Shown here one piece after another: positions 24,111 through 32,516 of a stretch of 52,541 bases of DNA. Each line of letters opens with the position of its first letter. Within the stretch, counting starts at the first letter, position 1. The position numbers and the translations under genes are program-made. Source of the stretch: an uncultured Clostridia bacterium (GTDB taxonomy: Bacteria; Bacillota; Clostridia; Christensenellales; UBA3700); NCBI GenBank assembly GCA_947037025.1, contig CAMQSU010000009.1, positions 1 to 52,541 of the forward strand, written 5' to 3'. Under the pieces are notes generated by a model. It had not been told where the DNA came from. It saw only the letters and a list, made by a program, of their open reading frames with translations, and ran no database searches.

Positions 24111-26252
24111 TCACCTTATTCTGATTTTATCATCATTAATTTTGATAGTAAATTTTGTTGAGATTGTGTTTGCAATTGTTCCAAAGCCATAGTCTGATAT
24201 GTAATAATCTGGCAACAGTGCACTAACTCCCTCACTGTCTCCATTAGCAAATAATATATCAATATCATCTTTTGTAGTAAATCCTATTTCCCCTTCATAT
24301 CCAACATTACTAAAACCTACTCTAACATCATCAATTTCGAAAAGCACATTATCGTATGCACGATTAGGAAGTTTTATAAATACATCATCAGTCGCATGGA
24401 AAGCACCTTTTCTATCGTCAAATAAAAACTCTAAATACGGATGATAGGTATATGTAACAACAAATTTCGGCTTAATATATTCATAAGTATTAAATAATGC
24501 TACAGCTTCTTTGTCCGTGAATGTTGGCTTTATCAAGCCATCGATTCGCGGGATATCATGTTTATTCATATAATCGGCAACATCACGAATCGCATATTCA
24601 TCATAATCGCCATTGATAACTAAATATATTTCACCACTACCTTCAGATATTATTACATATTCATGCTGAGCACTAGAAGATACAACATTAATATTTGTAG
24701 AAAAATCTATTAAATGAAAAGAAGAAACTGCAACACATGATATAAATACAGCCACTCCTGCTCCACTAATAATAGACCGAGTTTTATATTCTAGCATTAT
24801 GTATCTGGAAATAAATATCATAAATAACATATACATTACAACTGCTACAACGCTGACAGATACATTGAGTGATAAAAAATTTAAGGATGCAATTGAGATA
24901 GAAACGAGTGCAAACAACTCAAATATATAGCTAAATGGCACTAAAACATATCCAATTACAGGAATGCATATTGATATCGCCATCAGTAGTAATAAAAACG
25001 GAAAAATTGCGACCATTAAAGGTACTAACAACACATTTGCAAGCAAGAATATTAGTGAAACATCCCCAAACGCATTGAGCATAATCGGGATAATTGCAAT
25101 ATTAACTGCAACCGATAAGGAGATAAGAGTTGCGAGTTTCTTAGGTAGAAATTTAAGCTTCTTTGCAATTGGTACTGAAAAGAAGTTAATACCCACAATC
25201 GCAAGCACTGATAGCTGAAATGAAATACTAAACAGATTAATTGGATTGAGTGCAAGTATTACTATACCTGCTAGGCATACTGAAGAAATTCCACAATGCT
25301 TGTAACTAAGCATCCGCCCTGTTTTGTATACAACTAACATAAACAATGCTCTCATCACTGAAACGCCAAAACCTGTAAGCGCTGCATAAAGCAGCACAAC
25401 TGCTATCGTTACAATAATATCTACATACTTATTACCTTTGCACTTTTTAATTATAAATGAAATCGCTGCAGCAAGTACGCCGATATGCAATCCTGATACT
25501 GCAAATAAATGTGCTATACCAATTTCTCTATATGCATCTAGTTCGTACCTGTTCATGTTAGAACTATCCCCGAAAAACATACTATATACTAGCTCTGCAC
25601 TGTCAGCGCTCATATAAGTTAGCATTACAGTTTTCGCCCTGACTTTGATGCTATCAAAAAAATTAACATCGTTTTTGTTTTGATTGTGGTACATTTCGCC
25701 TTGCACGGAGTATTTTACACCACTAGTAAATTCCGACACGGAATAACTATCAGTAACAGTAAGTTCGCTAGGCACAAGAGTGCCAAAGACGGTAATATAA
25801 TCGCCAATTTTGCTAGATAAAACCTCCGGATTAGCTAAGTCTACTTTTATTGACACCTTACCATCAATGCTACCGCTTCCGACATTCCCTTCGTAACTAA
25901 CATTATCTATAACAATATATTTATCTGCAATAATACCGCCAGCAGTAAATGCAGTGTCCGCCCTAATTCTTCCGGAAATATAAACGTTAGGCGTATATAC
26001 TTTATTATTGTCAATAACACTCAGTGTAATACCAATTGATGTGACACCGATTGTAAGTGCAATAATAATTAATATCAACTTATTTCGATAAATTTTTAGA
26101 TTAGGCAGCAAGAATGCAACGATTAGCATTATAATCAAGACACCTATCGCAACTAATCCATATACAAGATTTAATAGAGATACAAGAAGTATCCCCACTA
26201 TAACGCATAGAAAAAATATTGGCACTGGTCTGAAATTAATTATCTTCTTCAT
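24111..26252 (-). CDS. comEC: ComEC-type DNA uptake channel protein with degenerate C-terminal domain
   Basis: The family forms the inner-membrane channel for transforming DNA. The 713-residue protein has N-terminal membrane helices (to about 85) and a soluble DUF4131-type domain (about 90-210). The competence core follows, with YREIGIAHLFAVSGLHIGVLAA near 236 and many helices to about 520. The last 180 residues correspond to the metallo-beta-lactamase-like domain, but the place of the HxHxDH metal motif reads KPTFTDKE, so a nuclease activity is unlikely. The start is at 26252; AAAGGA lies rather far (about 16 nt) upstream, so initiation may be weak. comEA was not seen next to it. Confidence 0.88.
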   Translation of the reverse strand: MKKIINFRPVPIFFLCVIVGILLVSLLNLVYGLVAIGVLIIMLIVAFLLPNLKIYRNKLILIIIALTIGVTSIGITLSVIDNNKVYTPNVYISGRIRADTAFTAGGIIADKYIVIDNVSYEGNVGSGSIDGKVSIKVDLANPEVLSSKIGDYITVFGTLVPSELTVTDSYSVSEFTSGVKYSVQGEMYHNQNKNDVNFFDSIKVRAKTVMLTYMSADSAELVYSMFFGDSSNMNRYELDAYREIGIAHLFAVSGLHIGVLAAAISFIIKKCKGNKYVDIIVTIAVVLLYAALTGFGVSVMRALFMLVVYKTGRMLSYKHCGISSVCLAGIVILALNPINLFSISFQLSVLAIVGINFFSVPIAKKLKFLPKKLATLISLSVAVNIAIIPIMLNAFGDVSLIFLLANVLLVPLMVAIFPFLLLLMAISICIPVIGYVLVPFSYIFELFALVSISIASLNFLSLNVSVSVVAVVMYMLFMIFISRYIMLEYKTRSIISGAGVAVFISCVAVSSFHLIDFSTNINVVSSSAQHEYVIISEGSGEIYLVINGDYDEYAIRDVADYMNKHDIPRIDGLIKPTFTDKEAVALFNTYEYIKPKFVVTYTYHPYLEFLFDDRKGAFHATDDVFIKLPNRAYDNVLFEIDDVRVGFSNVGYEGEIGFTTKDDIDILFANGDSEGVSALLPDYYISDYGFGTIANTISTKFTIKINDDKIRIR

Positions 26253-26304
26253 TAGTATTTATATGCATCCTTTGTAAGTAGTTTTGGATTAATGTATTTA
26301 ACAA

Positions 26305-27000
26305 TTATATAGTAAAATCCTCAATTAGTCTTGCATTATTATGATAACAATTAGCTTCTTTTTGTATATCTTTCTCAAGTTTAAGCGTCAAATGTGATAA
26401 ATAAAGATTACAATCTTTAGGAACGCTCTCGCATAGTGACTTAACGCTTAAATGTGCAGCGTTTTGCGTATGATCACGATCAAGAATACACGCATCACCG
26501 ATTACTGCATTTGCACCAGCAGTGCTATTTAATACATCTTCACAAATCATGCAATCACTTGTATACACTAAAACTTTTTCGCCCTCAGTGATTTTTACTG
26601 CGTACGTTTCAACAGGATGATGGTTTTTGAAAAATTCTATTTTTACACCAAAATCTTCTATTACCAAGTTTTCATCAATTATAGCAGTATCAAAACCACC
26701 ACTCAAAATATTGTGCATATCATTAGGAGTAGATGGCATATATAGCTTAATGGTTTTTATTTTTAAAAAACCCATTGCATACTTCAAAACTCCTATGTCG
26801 CTTATGTGATCAAAATGCAAGTGGGATGCAATTATCAAATCAATATCCTCAATTTTAATATATTTCTGCAATGCACTAAGGCAACCTGACCCTAAGTCAA
26901 TTACGATATTTTTGCCGCTATTTGTACTGATAAGGTATCCGCTTGTAGCGCCGCCCACTGGAGCGAATCTACCGTAACATCCCAAAACTTTAACATCCAT
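26305..27000 (-). CDS. metallo-beta-lactamase-fold hydrolase
   Basis: The 231-residue cytoplasmic protein has the intact metal motif HLHFDH at about residue 60, preceded by IVIDLGSGCLSAL. Further ligands lie in NHHPVET, YTSDC and the LSHL segment. The pattern resembles RNase Z-like and phosphodiesterase-like MBL proteins; the specific substrate cannot be given. AGAGAGG lies 5 nt before the ATG. A TATAAT near 27025 is a likely -10. comEC starts about 50 nt downstream, so the two may share a transcript. Confidence 0.8.
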   Translation of the reverse strand: MDVKVLGCYGRFAPVGGATSGYLISTNSGKNIVIDLGSGCLSALQKYIKIEDIDLIIASHLHFDHISDIGVLKYAMGFLKIKTIKLYMPSTPNDMHNILSGGFDTAIIDENLVIEDFGVKIEFFKNHHPVETYAVKITEGEKVLVYTSDCMICEDVLNSTAGANAVIGDACILDRDHTQNAAHLSVKSLCESVPKDCNLYLSHLTLKLEKDIQKEANCYHNNARLIEDFTI

Positions 27001-27082
27001 ATATGCCTCTCTTAATATAATATTATAATATAACTATTATACACTATATTGGGTAAAATTGCCATAGTTAAATGTATATTTG

Positions 27083-28642
27083 TTATAAAGTTTTATACAG
27101 TAGGTGATAACCTAAACTATAATCACAATAAACTATACATTTCTCCTTATCAAAAGTCAACGGATTAATATTGATTAAGCACGCATAATACTTCTTTTTA
27201 TCTATTCCAAGCTCTCTTAATAGCTTTGCAAAGCTTTTATCATATTGAATTTTAAGAGCTGGCGGCATCACCCTTGAGTTATTATGTGATAAATAATCTA
27301 ACACCATTACCCCCCTCACAAGCTCACTATCAAATTGCGTAATAAGCATATCATATAAAACTTTTATCTTATCAAAAAGCTCATTAACGCCCACACTAAG
27401 CACACCTAATTTTTTATAAAAATCATAAGGGCTACCTGTTATAAAATGCGTTAACGTCCTATTAAATATACCACAATTTGCATATTTATCAACTGCTTCT
27501 TCAACAATTTTAAGCTCATCAAAGTCAGCACTAGACAAATATGGAGTACTGATAATCTCATATGGCGGAGTACTATTATATGTGTATCCGTCCGTCATCA
27601 TCTCCTTAATCCTACTACCTTTAAGCACTTTCAAAAATCCTAATTGCAGCATATGACTGCCTATATCATATAGCTTATTAAACCCACTCTTAAAACTTTC
27701 AAGCCCTTCAAACGGAAGCCCTGCAATAAGATCAGTATGCACATGACATTTTCCGCACTCTATAAGTCCGCTAACATTTGATATAACTTTATTAATATCT
27801 GTTTTCCTAATTACTGATTGCAATGTTTGCTCATTAAAGCTTTGCACTCCTACCTCAAACTGAAATGTTCCTTTTGGCGAGCTTTTAACTATACTAATAA
27901 ATTCACTATCAATAAGGTCACCTGCAATTTCAAAATGAAAGCCAAAGTTATAATACTTGCTATTTTCGATAATGTATTTCATTAATTCTTTAGCAAATTT
28001 TATATTTGCATTAAATGTTCTGTCAACAAATTTCAGCACACGAATATTTGCACCTCTAAATTTTTCTAAGTCAGAGATAGTTCTCTCCATTCCAAAAAAT
28101 CTTAATTGCGTTATTCCGCTCATGCAATATGCACAGTTAAATGGGCAGCCACGCGATGATTCAAAATACGCAATTTTGCCTTCTACATCATTAAAATAAT
28201 CTTCGCTATACGGTGATTTAATTTTAGTAATATCCATAGCATTACTTGCGATGACTCTGTCACAAACTTCACCCTTTGAAAGTGCCGCTGCAAGATTTGC
28301 AAAGCTAGACTCTCCTTCACCAATCAGAATATAGTCAGCAAATGGATATTCACCTTCATACTCAAAGCTAACTTCAGGGCCGCCAAAAATTATTTTTATA
28401 TCAGGATTAATATTTTTAATCTGTTTTGCAACTTGAATGCAAACATTTATATTGAATATATAACATGGGAAAGCAACAGCTATTGGCTCAAATTCCAATG
28501 CAAGTTTGACTATATCGCTGATTGCAACATTAATGTTTGTTTGCAATATTTTAATATCCTTATAATCACTATTTTCCTTAAGATAATATGGCGATAGCAA
28601 TGTGTGTACATATTTACTATTTATCGCAATAATTTTTATCAT
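27083..28642 (-). CDS. B12-binding radical SAM protein (DUF4080 type)
   Basis: The 519-residue protein has an N-terminal cobalamin-binding Rossmann domain (about 1-140; VAFPCYIFN and IIFGGPEVS). The radical SAM core has the 4Fe-4S motif CPFNCAYC at about 168-175 (ESSRGCPFNCAYCMSG), followed by EVGVQSFNEQTLQSV and HTDLIAGLPFEG. The C-terminal 150 residues resemble a DUF4080 region. Substrates of this group are not known; methylation or sulfur chemistry is possible. The typical DxHxxG B12 ligand motif is not obvious, so it may bind no cobalamin. GGAGAA lies before the ATG, with a consensus DnaA box immediately upstream. Confidence 0.85.
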   Translation of the reverse strand: MIKIIAINSKYVHTLLSPYYLKENSDYKDIKILQTNINVAISDIVKLALEFEPIAVAFPCYIFNINVCIQVAKQIKNINPDIKIIFGGPEVSFEYEGEYPFADYILIGEGESSFANLAAALSKGEVCDRVIASNAMDITKIKSPYSEDYFNDVEGKIAYFESSRGCPFNCAYCMSGITQLRFFGMERTISDLEKFRGANIRVLKFVDRTFNANIKFAKELMKYIIENSKYYNFGFHFEIAGDLIDSEFISIVKSSPKGTFQFEVGVQSFNEQTLQSVIRKTDINKVISNVSGLIECGKCHVHTDLIAGLPFEGLESFKSGFNKLYDIGSHMLQLGFLKVLKGSRIKEMMTDGYTYNSTPPYEIISTPYLSSADFDELKIVEEAVDKYANCGIFNRTLTHFITGSPYDFYKKLGVLSVGVNELFDKIKVLYDMLITQFDSELVRGVMVLDYLSHNNSRVMPPALKIQYDKSFAKLLRELGIDKKKYYACLININPLTFDKEKCIVYCDYSLGYHLLYKTL

Positions 28643-28654
28643 GAGTAGTTCTCC

Positions 28655-28758
28655 TTATCCACAATCAATTGTTAACAACTGAATTTAACTATATAAGTTG
28701 TCAACAACTTGCTAAAGTTATCAACATATTATAAACAATAACCTATAATTTATAAACA
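28655..28758 (+). promoter_or_regulatory. cluster of six DnaA-box-like 9-mers, same orientation
   Basis: TTATCCACA (28655, exact consensus), TTGTTAACA (28669), TTGTCAACA (28698), TTATCAACA (28718), TTATAAACA (28729) and TTATAAACA (28750) all fit TTNTNNACA on the plus strand within 104 bp. The first abuts the ribosome site of the radical SAM gene. I infer a DnaA-binding or regulatory site; no replication origin genes are nearby. Confidence 0.55.
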
Positions 28759-29053
28759 TTAATTATATCAGCTAAATAAAAGCATTAATTTATTATATGT
28801 ACATTATACCATAACTCAGGCAATCCTCAATCATAATTTTGCACAAAATCAGCATAATTTTACTTGCAATCATATGATAATTAACAGCTATTTATTTGAT
28901 AAAAATACTTATATAAATGACAATATAATGCAAATATCACATATTTTGCAGCAATAGATAACTATAATACATAATTTTAATATAACATATTGTCTACTTT
29001 AATTAATTTGATTGTTAATATCACTCGCAGCGATAGTGCATCAGAAAATAGGT
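28759..29053. other. AT-rich intergenic stretch
   Basis: No ORF, repeat or hairpin I can support was found in this part of the pckG/radical SAM gap. Confidence 0.4.
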
Positions 29054-29087
29054 AAAAAAATAAAGGGCCAACCTAAGTCAGTCCTTT
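29054..29087 (-). terminator. pckG terminator
   Basis: On the minus strand AAAGGACTGAC (29087-29077) pairs with GTTGGCCCTTT (29072-29062), with one mismatch and two G-U pairs, followed by a U-rich run. Confidence 0.8.
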
Positions 29088-29108
29088 ATAATTATTAAAT
29101 TTAATTAA

Positions 29109-30875
29109 TTACTTAGTTTTTGCGATAAGAGTATCACACTCTTTAGCAAGCTCAACTGGAAGTCTGTCACCAAACTTAGTATAGAACTCTTTAATTCCCT
29201 TAGCTTCATCAGCCCAAGAATCTTTATTAACCTCAAGAATGCTCTTAAGAGTTGGCATATCAATTTTACAATCTTTGATGTTGATATCAGTAGGGTTAGG
29301 AACGAAACCGATAGCTGTATCCTGAGCGTCTACAGTACCTTCGATTCTCTTAACGATCCAATCAAGGACTCTCATGTTATCGCCAAAACCAGGCCAGATA
29401 AACTTGCCGTTATCATCTAGACGGAACCAGTTAACGTTAAAGAACTTAGGTTGTTTGTCTGTAGGAGTTTTAGCGCCCATCTCGATCCAATGTTTGAAGT
29501 AATCGCCCATGTGGTATCCGCAGAAAGGAAGCATTGCCATTGGATCTCTTCTTAAAATTCCTGTTGCGCCGATAGCAGCAGCAGTTGTCTCAGAAGACAT
29601 GATAGAACCTACGAATACACCGTGATTCCAGTTACGAGCTTGATATACAAGTGGAGTTGTTTTAGCACGACGACCACCGAATATGAAAGCGCTGATTGGA
29701 ACACCAGTTGCAGATTCGAACTCTGAACTGATACAAGCACAGTTAAGTGCTGGAGAAGTGAAACGGCTATTAGGTTGAGCACCCTTCTCAGTAGAAGTAG
29801 TACCATTCCAGTCATTACCCTTCCAATCAACACCATTTGCTGGAGGATTCTTATCCATGCCTTCCCACCATACAGTACTATTGTCTTTATTATATACAAC
29901 GTTAGTAAAGATAGTGTTAGACTGAGTTGCAAGAAGTGCGTTAGGGTTAGACTTCATGCTAGTTCCTGGAGCAACTCCGAAGAAACCATTCTCAGGATTG
30001 ATAGCGTAAAGACGACCATCAGGACCTGGTTTGATCCAAGCGATATCATCACCAACACACCATACTTTGTATCCAGCTTCTGTATAAGCATTAGGAGGAA
30101 TAAGCATAGCAAGGTTAGTCTTACCACAAGCACTTGGGAAAGCAGCGCCAACGTAGAATATTTGACCATCAGGTTTCTCTACGCCTAGGATAAGCATATG
30201 CTCAGCCATCCAGCCTTCTTGTCTACCTTGGAAAGATGCGATACGAAGAGCGAAACATTTCTTACCAAGAAGAACGTTACCACCGTAACCACTGTTAGTA
30301 GAAATGATAGTGTTATCCTCTGGGAAGTGACAGATATATCTCTCATTCTCATCGATGTTAACTTTTGCATGAGTTCCGCGAACGAAATCATTGCTATCGC
30401 CTAGAGCCTCAAGAACGTTTTGACCAACACGAGTCATTATCTTCATGTTAAGAACAACGTAGATTGAGTCAGTAAGCTCGATACCTATTTTAGAAAGAGG
30501 AGATCCAACAGGGCCCATTGAGAAAGGTATTACATACATAGTTCTACCCTTGTAGCTGTCTTTAAGAATGCTGTTTAGCTTCTCATAAGCTTCAGATGGG
30601 TTCCACCAGTTATTAGTAGGACCTGCATTATCTTGATCTCTGCTACAAATAAATGTCCTGCCCTCAACACGTGCAACGTCATTTACTGCAGTGCGATGAA
30701 GGTAGCAACCAGGTAAAAGCTCGTCGTTAAGCTTAATTAGCTCACCGTTTTTGATTGATTGCTGAGTTAGTGCCTCGTATTGTGCTTCGCTACCGTCGAT
30801 CCAAACGATTGAGCTTGGATTTACTAATTTAGCTGTTGACTCTACATACTCTAAAACTTTTTTGTTATTAGTCAT
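29109..30875 (-). CDS. pckG: phosphoenolpyruvate carboxykinase (GTP)
   Basis: It converts oxaloacetate and GTP to PEP, or the reverse, at the branch between glycolysis and the C4 pool. The 588-residue protein has the GTP-type signature FPSACGKTNLAML (kinase-1 loop, Lys in GKT), preceded by GYGGNVLLGKKCFALRIAS. PSGW-like and FIFGGRRAKTTPLVYQ regions and the conserved PFCGYHMGDYFKHW block follow. The GTP form rather than the ATP form fits these motifs and the length. GGAG lies 7 nt before the ATG. C-ending codons suggest high expression. Its leader starts with a hairpin. Confidence 0.96.
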   Translation of the reverse strand: MTNNKKVLEYVESTAKLVNPSSIVWIDGSEAQYEALTQQSIKNGELIKLNDELLPGCYLHRTAVNDVARVEGRTFICSRDQDNAGPTNNWWNPSEAYEKLNSILKDSYKGRTMYVIPFSMGPVGSPLSKIGIELTDSIYVVLNMKIMTRVGQNVLEALGDSNDFVRGTHAKVNIDENERYICHFPEDNTIISTNSGYGGNVLLGKKCFALRIASFQGRQEGWMAEHMLILGVEKPDGQIFYVGAAFPSACGKTNLAMLIPPNAYTEAGYKVWCVGDDIAWIKPGPDGRLYAINPENGFFGVAPGTSMKSNPNALLATQSNTIFTNVVYNKDNSTVWWEGMDKNPPANGVDWKGNDWNGTTSTEKGAQPNSRFTSPALNCACISSEFESATGVPISAFIFGGRRAKTTPLVYQARNWNHGVFVGSIMSSETTAAAIGATGILRRDPMAMLPFCGYHMGDYFKHWIEMGAKTPTDKQPKFFNVNWFRLDDNGKFIWPGFGDNMRVLDWIVKRIEGTVDAQDTAIGFVPNPTDINIKDCKIDMPTLKSILEVNKDSWADEAKGIKEFYTKFGDRLPVELAKECDTLIAKTK

Positions 30876-30920
30876 CTTGATTCTCCTTTTTTGTTTTATA
30901 TTATTTGTTAATAAATTTAT

Positions 30921-30944
30921 TGTAACAACATTATTGCTGCTACA
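30921..30944 (-). promoter_or_regulatory. 5' hairpin at the start of the pckG transcript
   Basis: On the minus strand TGTAGCAGCA (30944-30935) pairs with TGTTGTTACA (30930-30921), a 10-bp stem including G-U pairs over a 4-nt loop. It begins at the predicted +1, as expected for a stabilising 5' stem, or it could be an operator. Confidence 0.6.
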
Positions 30945-30949
30945 TGAAT

Positions 30950-30978
30950 ATTATACCAAATTAAATTAAATAATGCAA
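30950..30978 (-). promoter_or_regulatory. pckG promoter
   Basis: TTGCAT (30978-30973), a 17-nt spacer and TATAAT (30955-30950). The leader is about 67 nt. Confidence 0.78.
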
Positions 30979-31074
30979 GAGAATTTTCACATTCTTTGTG
31001 ATTTTTTTCACTAAATGGGAAAACTCTAAATATTACATATATTTTAACTATTATGATGAAATATTTTGCATTAC

Positions 31075-31095
31075 TCTGATGCAAGTCACATCAGA
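31075..31095. repeat. inverted repeat about 130 bp upstream of the pckG start
   Basis: TCTGATG-CAAGTCA-CATCAGA has 7-bp arms. It lies in the 311-bp gap between pckG and the chorismate mutase gene. No U-run follows on the minus strand, so an upstream regulator site for pckG is more likely than a terminator. Nothing else was found in 30979-31186. Confidence 0.45.
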
Positions 31096-31186
31096 ACAAA
31101 TTAAATTATTTTAACATCAATAAAGTATATATATATTTAAACACTATATTGTATTCTTCTATACTGATAATTTAATTATTATTAAA

Positions 31187-31450
31187 TCATTTTATCAAGA
31201 TATCCTGTTTGATTCTGCTATAATTCATAATGTATAAATATAATCTCTCTATATCATCCTTATATTTAACGCTATCCGCACAAACTCGCTTTAGCACTTC
31301 AGCTTCTCTGCCGCTATTCAAAATTTGTATATTATTAATCTTTTTAAATGCCGCTACCTCATCAACTAATTGCAAACGCTTTTCATATGCTCTTGCAATA
31401 ATATCATCACATTTATCAATTTCAACTCTAAGACGATCTAAATCACTCAT
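31187..31450 (-). CDS. chorismate mutase (AroQ fold)
   Basis: It converts chorismate to prephenate, the first step to Phe and Tyr. The 87-residue all-helical protein starts MSDLDRLRVEIDKCDDIIARAYEKR, the standard AroQ helix with its catalytic Arg. Lys/Arg and Glu residues follow in AFKKINNIQILNSGREAEVL. It is a stand-alone domain without prephenate dehydratase. Its start overlaps the aroC end by 8 nt, with GAGGG in the tail of aroC as ribosome site, and it is the last gene of the shikimate operon. Confidence 0.9.
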   Translation of the reverse strand: MSDLDRLRVEIDKCDDIIARAYEKRLQLVDEVAAFKKINNIQILNSGREAEVLKRVCADSVKYKDDIERLYLYIMNYSRIKQDILIK

Positions 31451-32516
31451 AAATCTTGCCCTCCATCACACAGTCTAAAATTGCAATCGCTGTCATACAT
31501 TCAATAACAGGAACCGCCCTAACAACCACACAAGGGTCATGCCTTCCTACAACTTCAATAGTCGTGTTTTGCATTTTAGTATAATCAATTGTATCTTGCT
31601 CGCAAGAAATACTTGGAGTAGGCTTCATTTTAACAGTGAAAAGTATCGGCATGCCATTTGTTATTCCGCCATTAATACCGCCATCATGATTAGTGCAAGT
31701 ATAGACATTATTTTTATCTATATACATATTATCATTATAAAGCGACCCGTAAAGCTCGCTACTCTCGCCAAACTCTATCCCTTTGACTGCCGGCACTCCA
31801 AAGACTGCATTTGCAATAATATTTTCGATACCTCTAAACATTGGAGAGCCTACGCCAGCGCCGACTCCCGTTACAACGCATTCAATATATCCGCCAACAC
31901 TATCACGGCTAAGCCTTGCTTTATTTATCTCTTCAATCATCTCTGCACTTTTACTAATACTTGGGAAACTAGCAGTTTTTATTTTCTCTAATTCTCCATC
32001 AGAAATATGGTTGAATGCACTATCGCCTGTCACTTTACCTATAGACAAAATGTTAGCTGAAATATTAATGCCTCGATCATTTAAAATGCTAGAACATAAC
32101 GCACCAGCCATAACAATCGCAGCCGTCAGTCTACCAGAAAAATGCCCACCGCCTCTAATATCATTGAATCCTTTATATCTTAAATTGCCTGTGTAATCCG
32201 CATGAGAAGGCCTTGCAACTGTTTCCATTTTGCTATAGTCTTTGCTACGCATATCATTGTTATTTATTATCATTGTAAGCGGCGTGCCGCAAGTCACGCC
32301 ATTATGCACGCCGCACAATATAATAACCTCATCCGCTTCAACTCGTGAGCTCATTGTACGGTCACGACCAGTCGACCTGCGCAATAAACATTCATTGATA
32401 TATTCCATATTTATTATCTCACCGCTAGGCAGTCCATTTATTGTAACACCAACTGCTACACCATGTGACTCACCAAAGATCGCTATTTCTATATTTTTAC
32501 CTAATGTTGATGACAT
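31443..32516 (-). CDS. aroC: chorismate synthase
   Basis: It eliminates phosphate from EPSP to give chorismate, needing reduced FMN. The 357-residue protein has GESHGVAVGVTINGLPSG, RRSTGRDRTMSSRVEADEV, RPSHADYTGNLRYKGFNDIRGGGHFSGR and DGGINGGITNGMPI, the family signatures. I chose the ATG at 32516, 20 nt inside the end of the upstream aroBA gene, with AGGAGG 8 nt before it; a TTG one codon earlier is an alternative. The overlap implies translational coupling. Confidence 0.96.
   Translation of the reverse strand: MSSTLGKNIEIAIFGESHGVAVGVTINGLPSGEIINMEYINECLLRRSTGRDRTMSSRVEADEVIILCGVHNGVTCGTPLTMIINNNDMRSKDYSKMETVARPSHADYTGNLRYKGFNDIRGGGHFSGRLTAAIVMAGALCSSILNDRGINISANILSIGKVTGDSAFNHISDGELEKIKTASFPSISKSAEMIEEINKARLSRDSVGGYIECVVTGVGAGVGSPMFRGIENIIANAVFGVPAVKGIEFGESSELYGSLYNDNMYIDKNNVYTCTNHDGGINGGITNGMPILFTVKMKPTPSISCEQDTIDYTKMQNTTIEVVGRHDPCVVVRAVPVIECMTAIAILDCVMEGKIYE

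Noticed and set aside
28655..28758. Chromosomal replication origin
   Set aside because: DnaA boxes are present, but dnaA, dnaN or gyrase genes are absent from the neighbourhood. A regulator or titration site is the safer reading.
29609..30404. Long open frames on both strands inside pckG
   Set aside because: They follow from the codon bias of a highly expressed gene. They lack ribosome sites and family motifs, and pckG explains the whole stretch.
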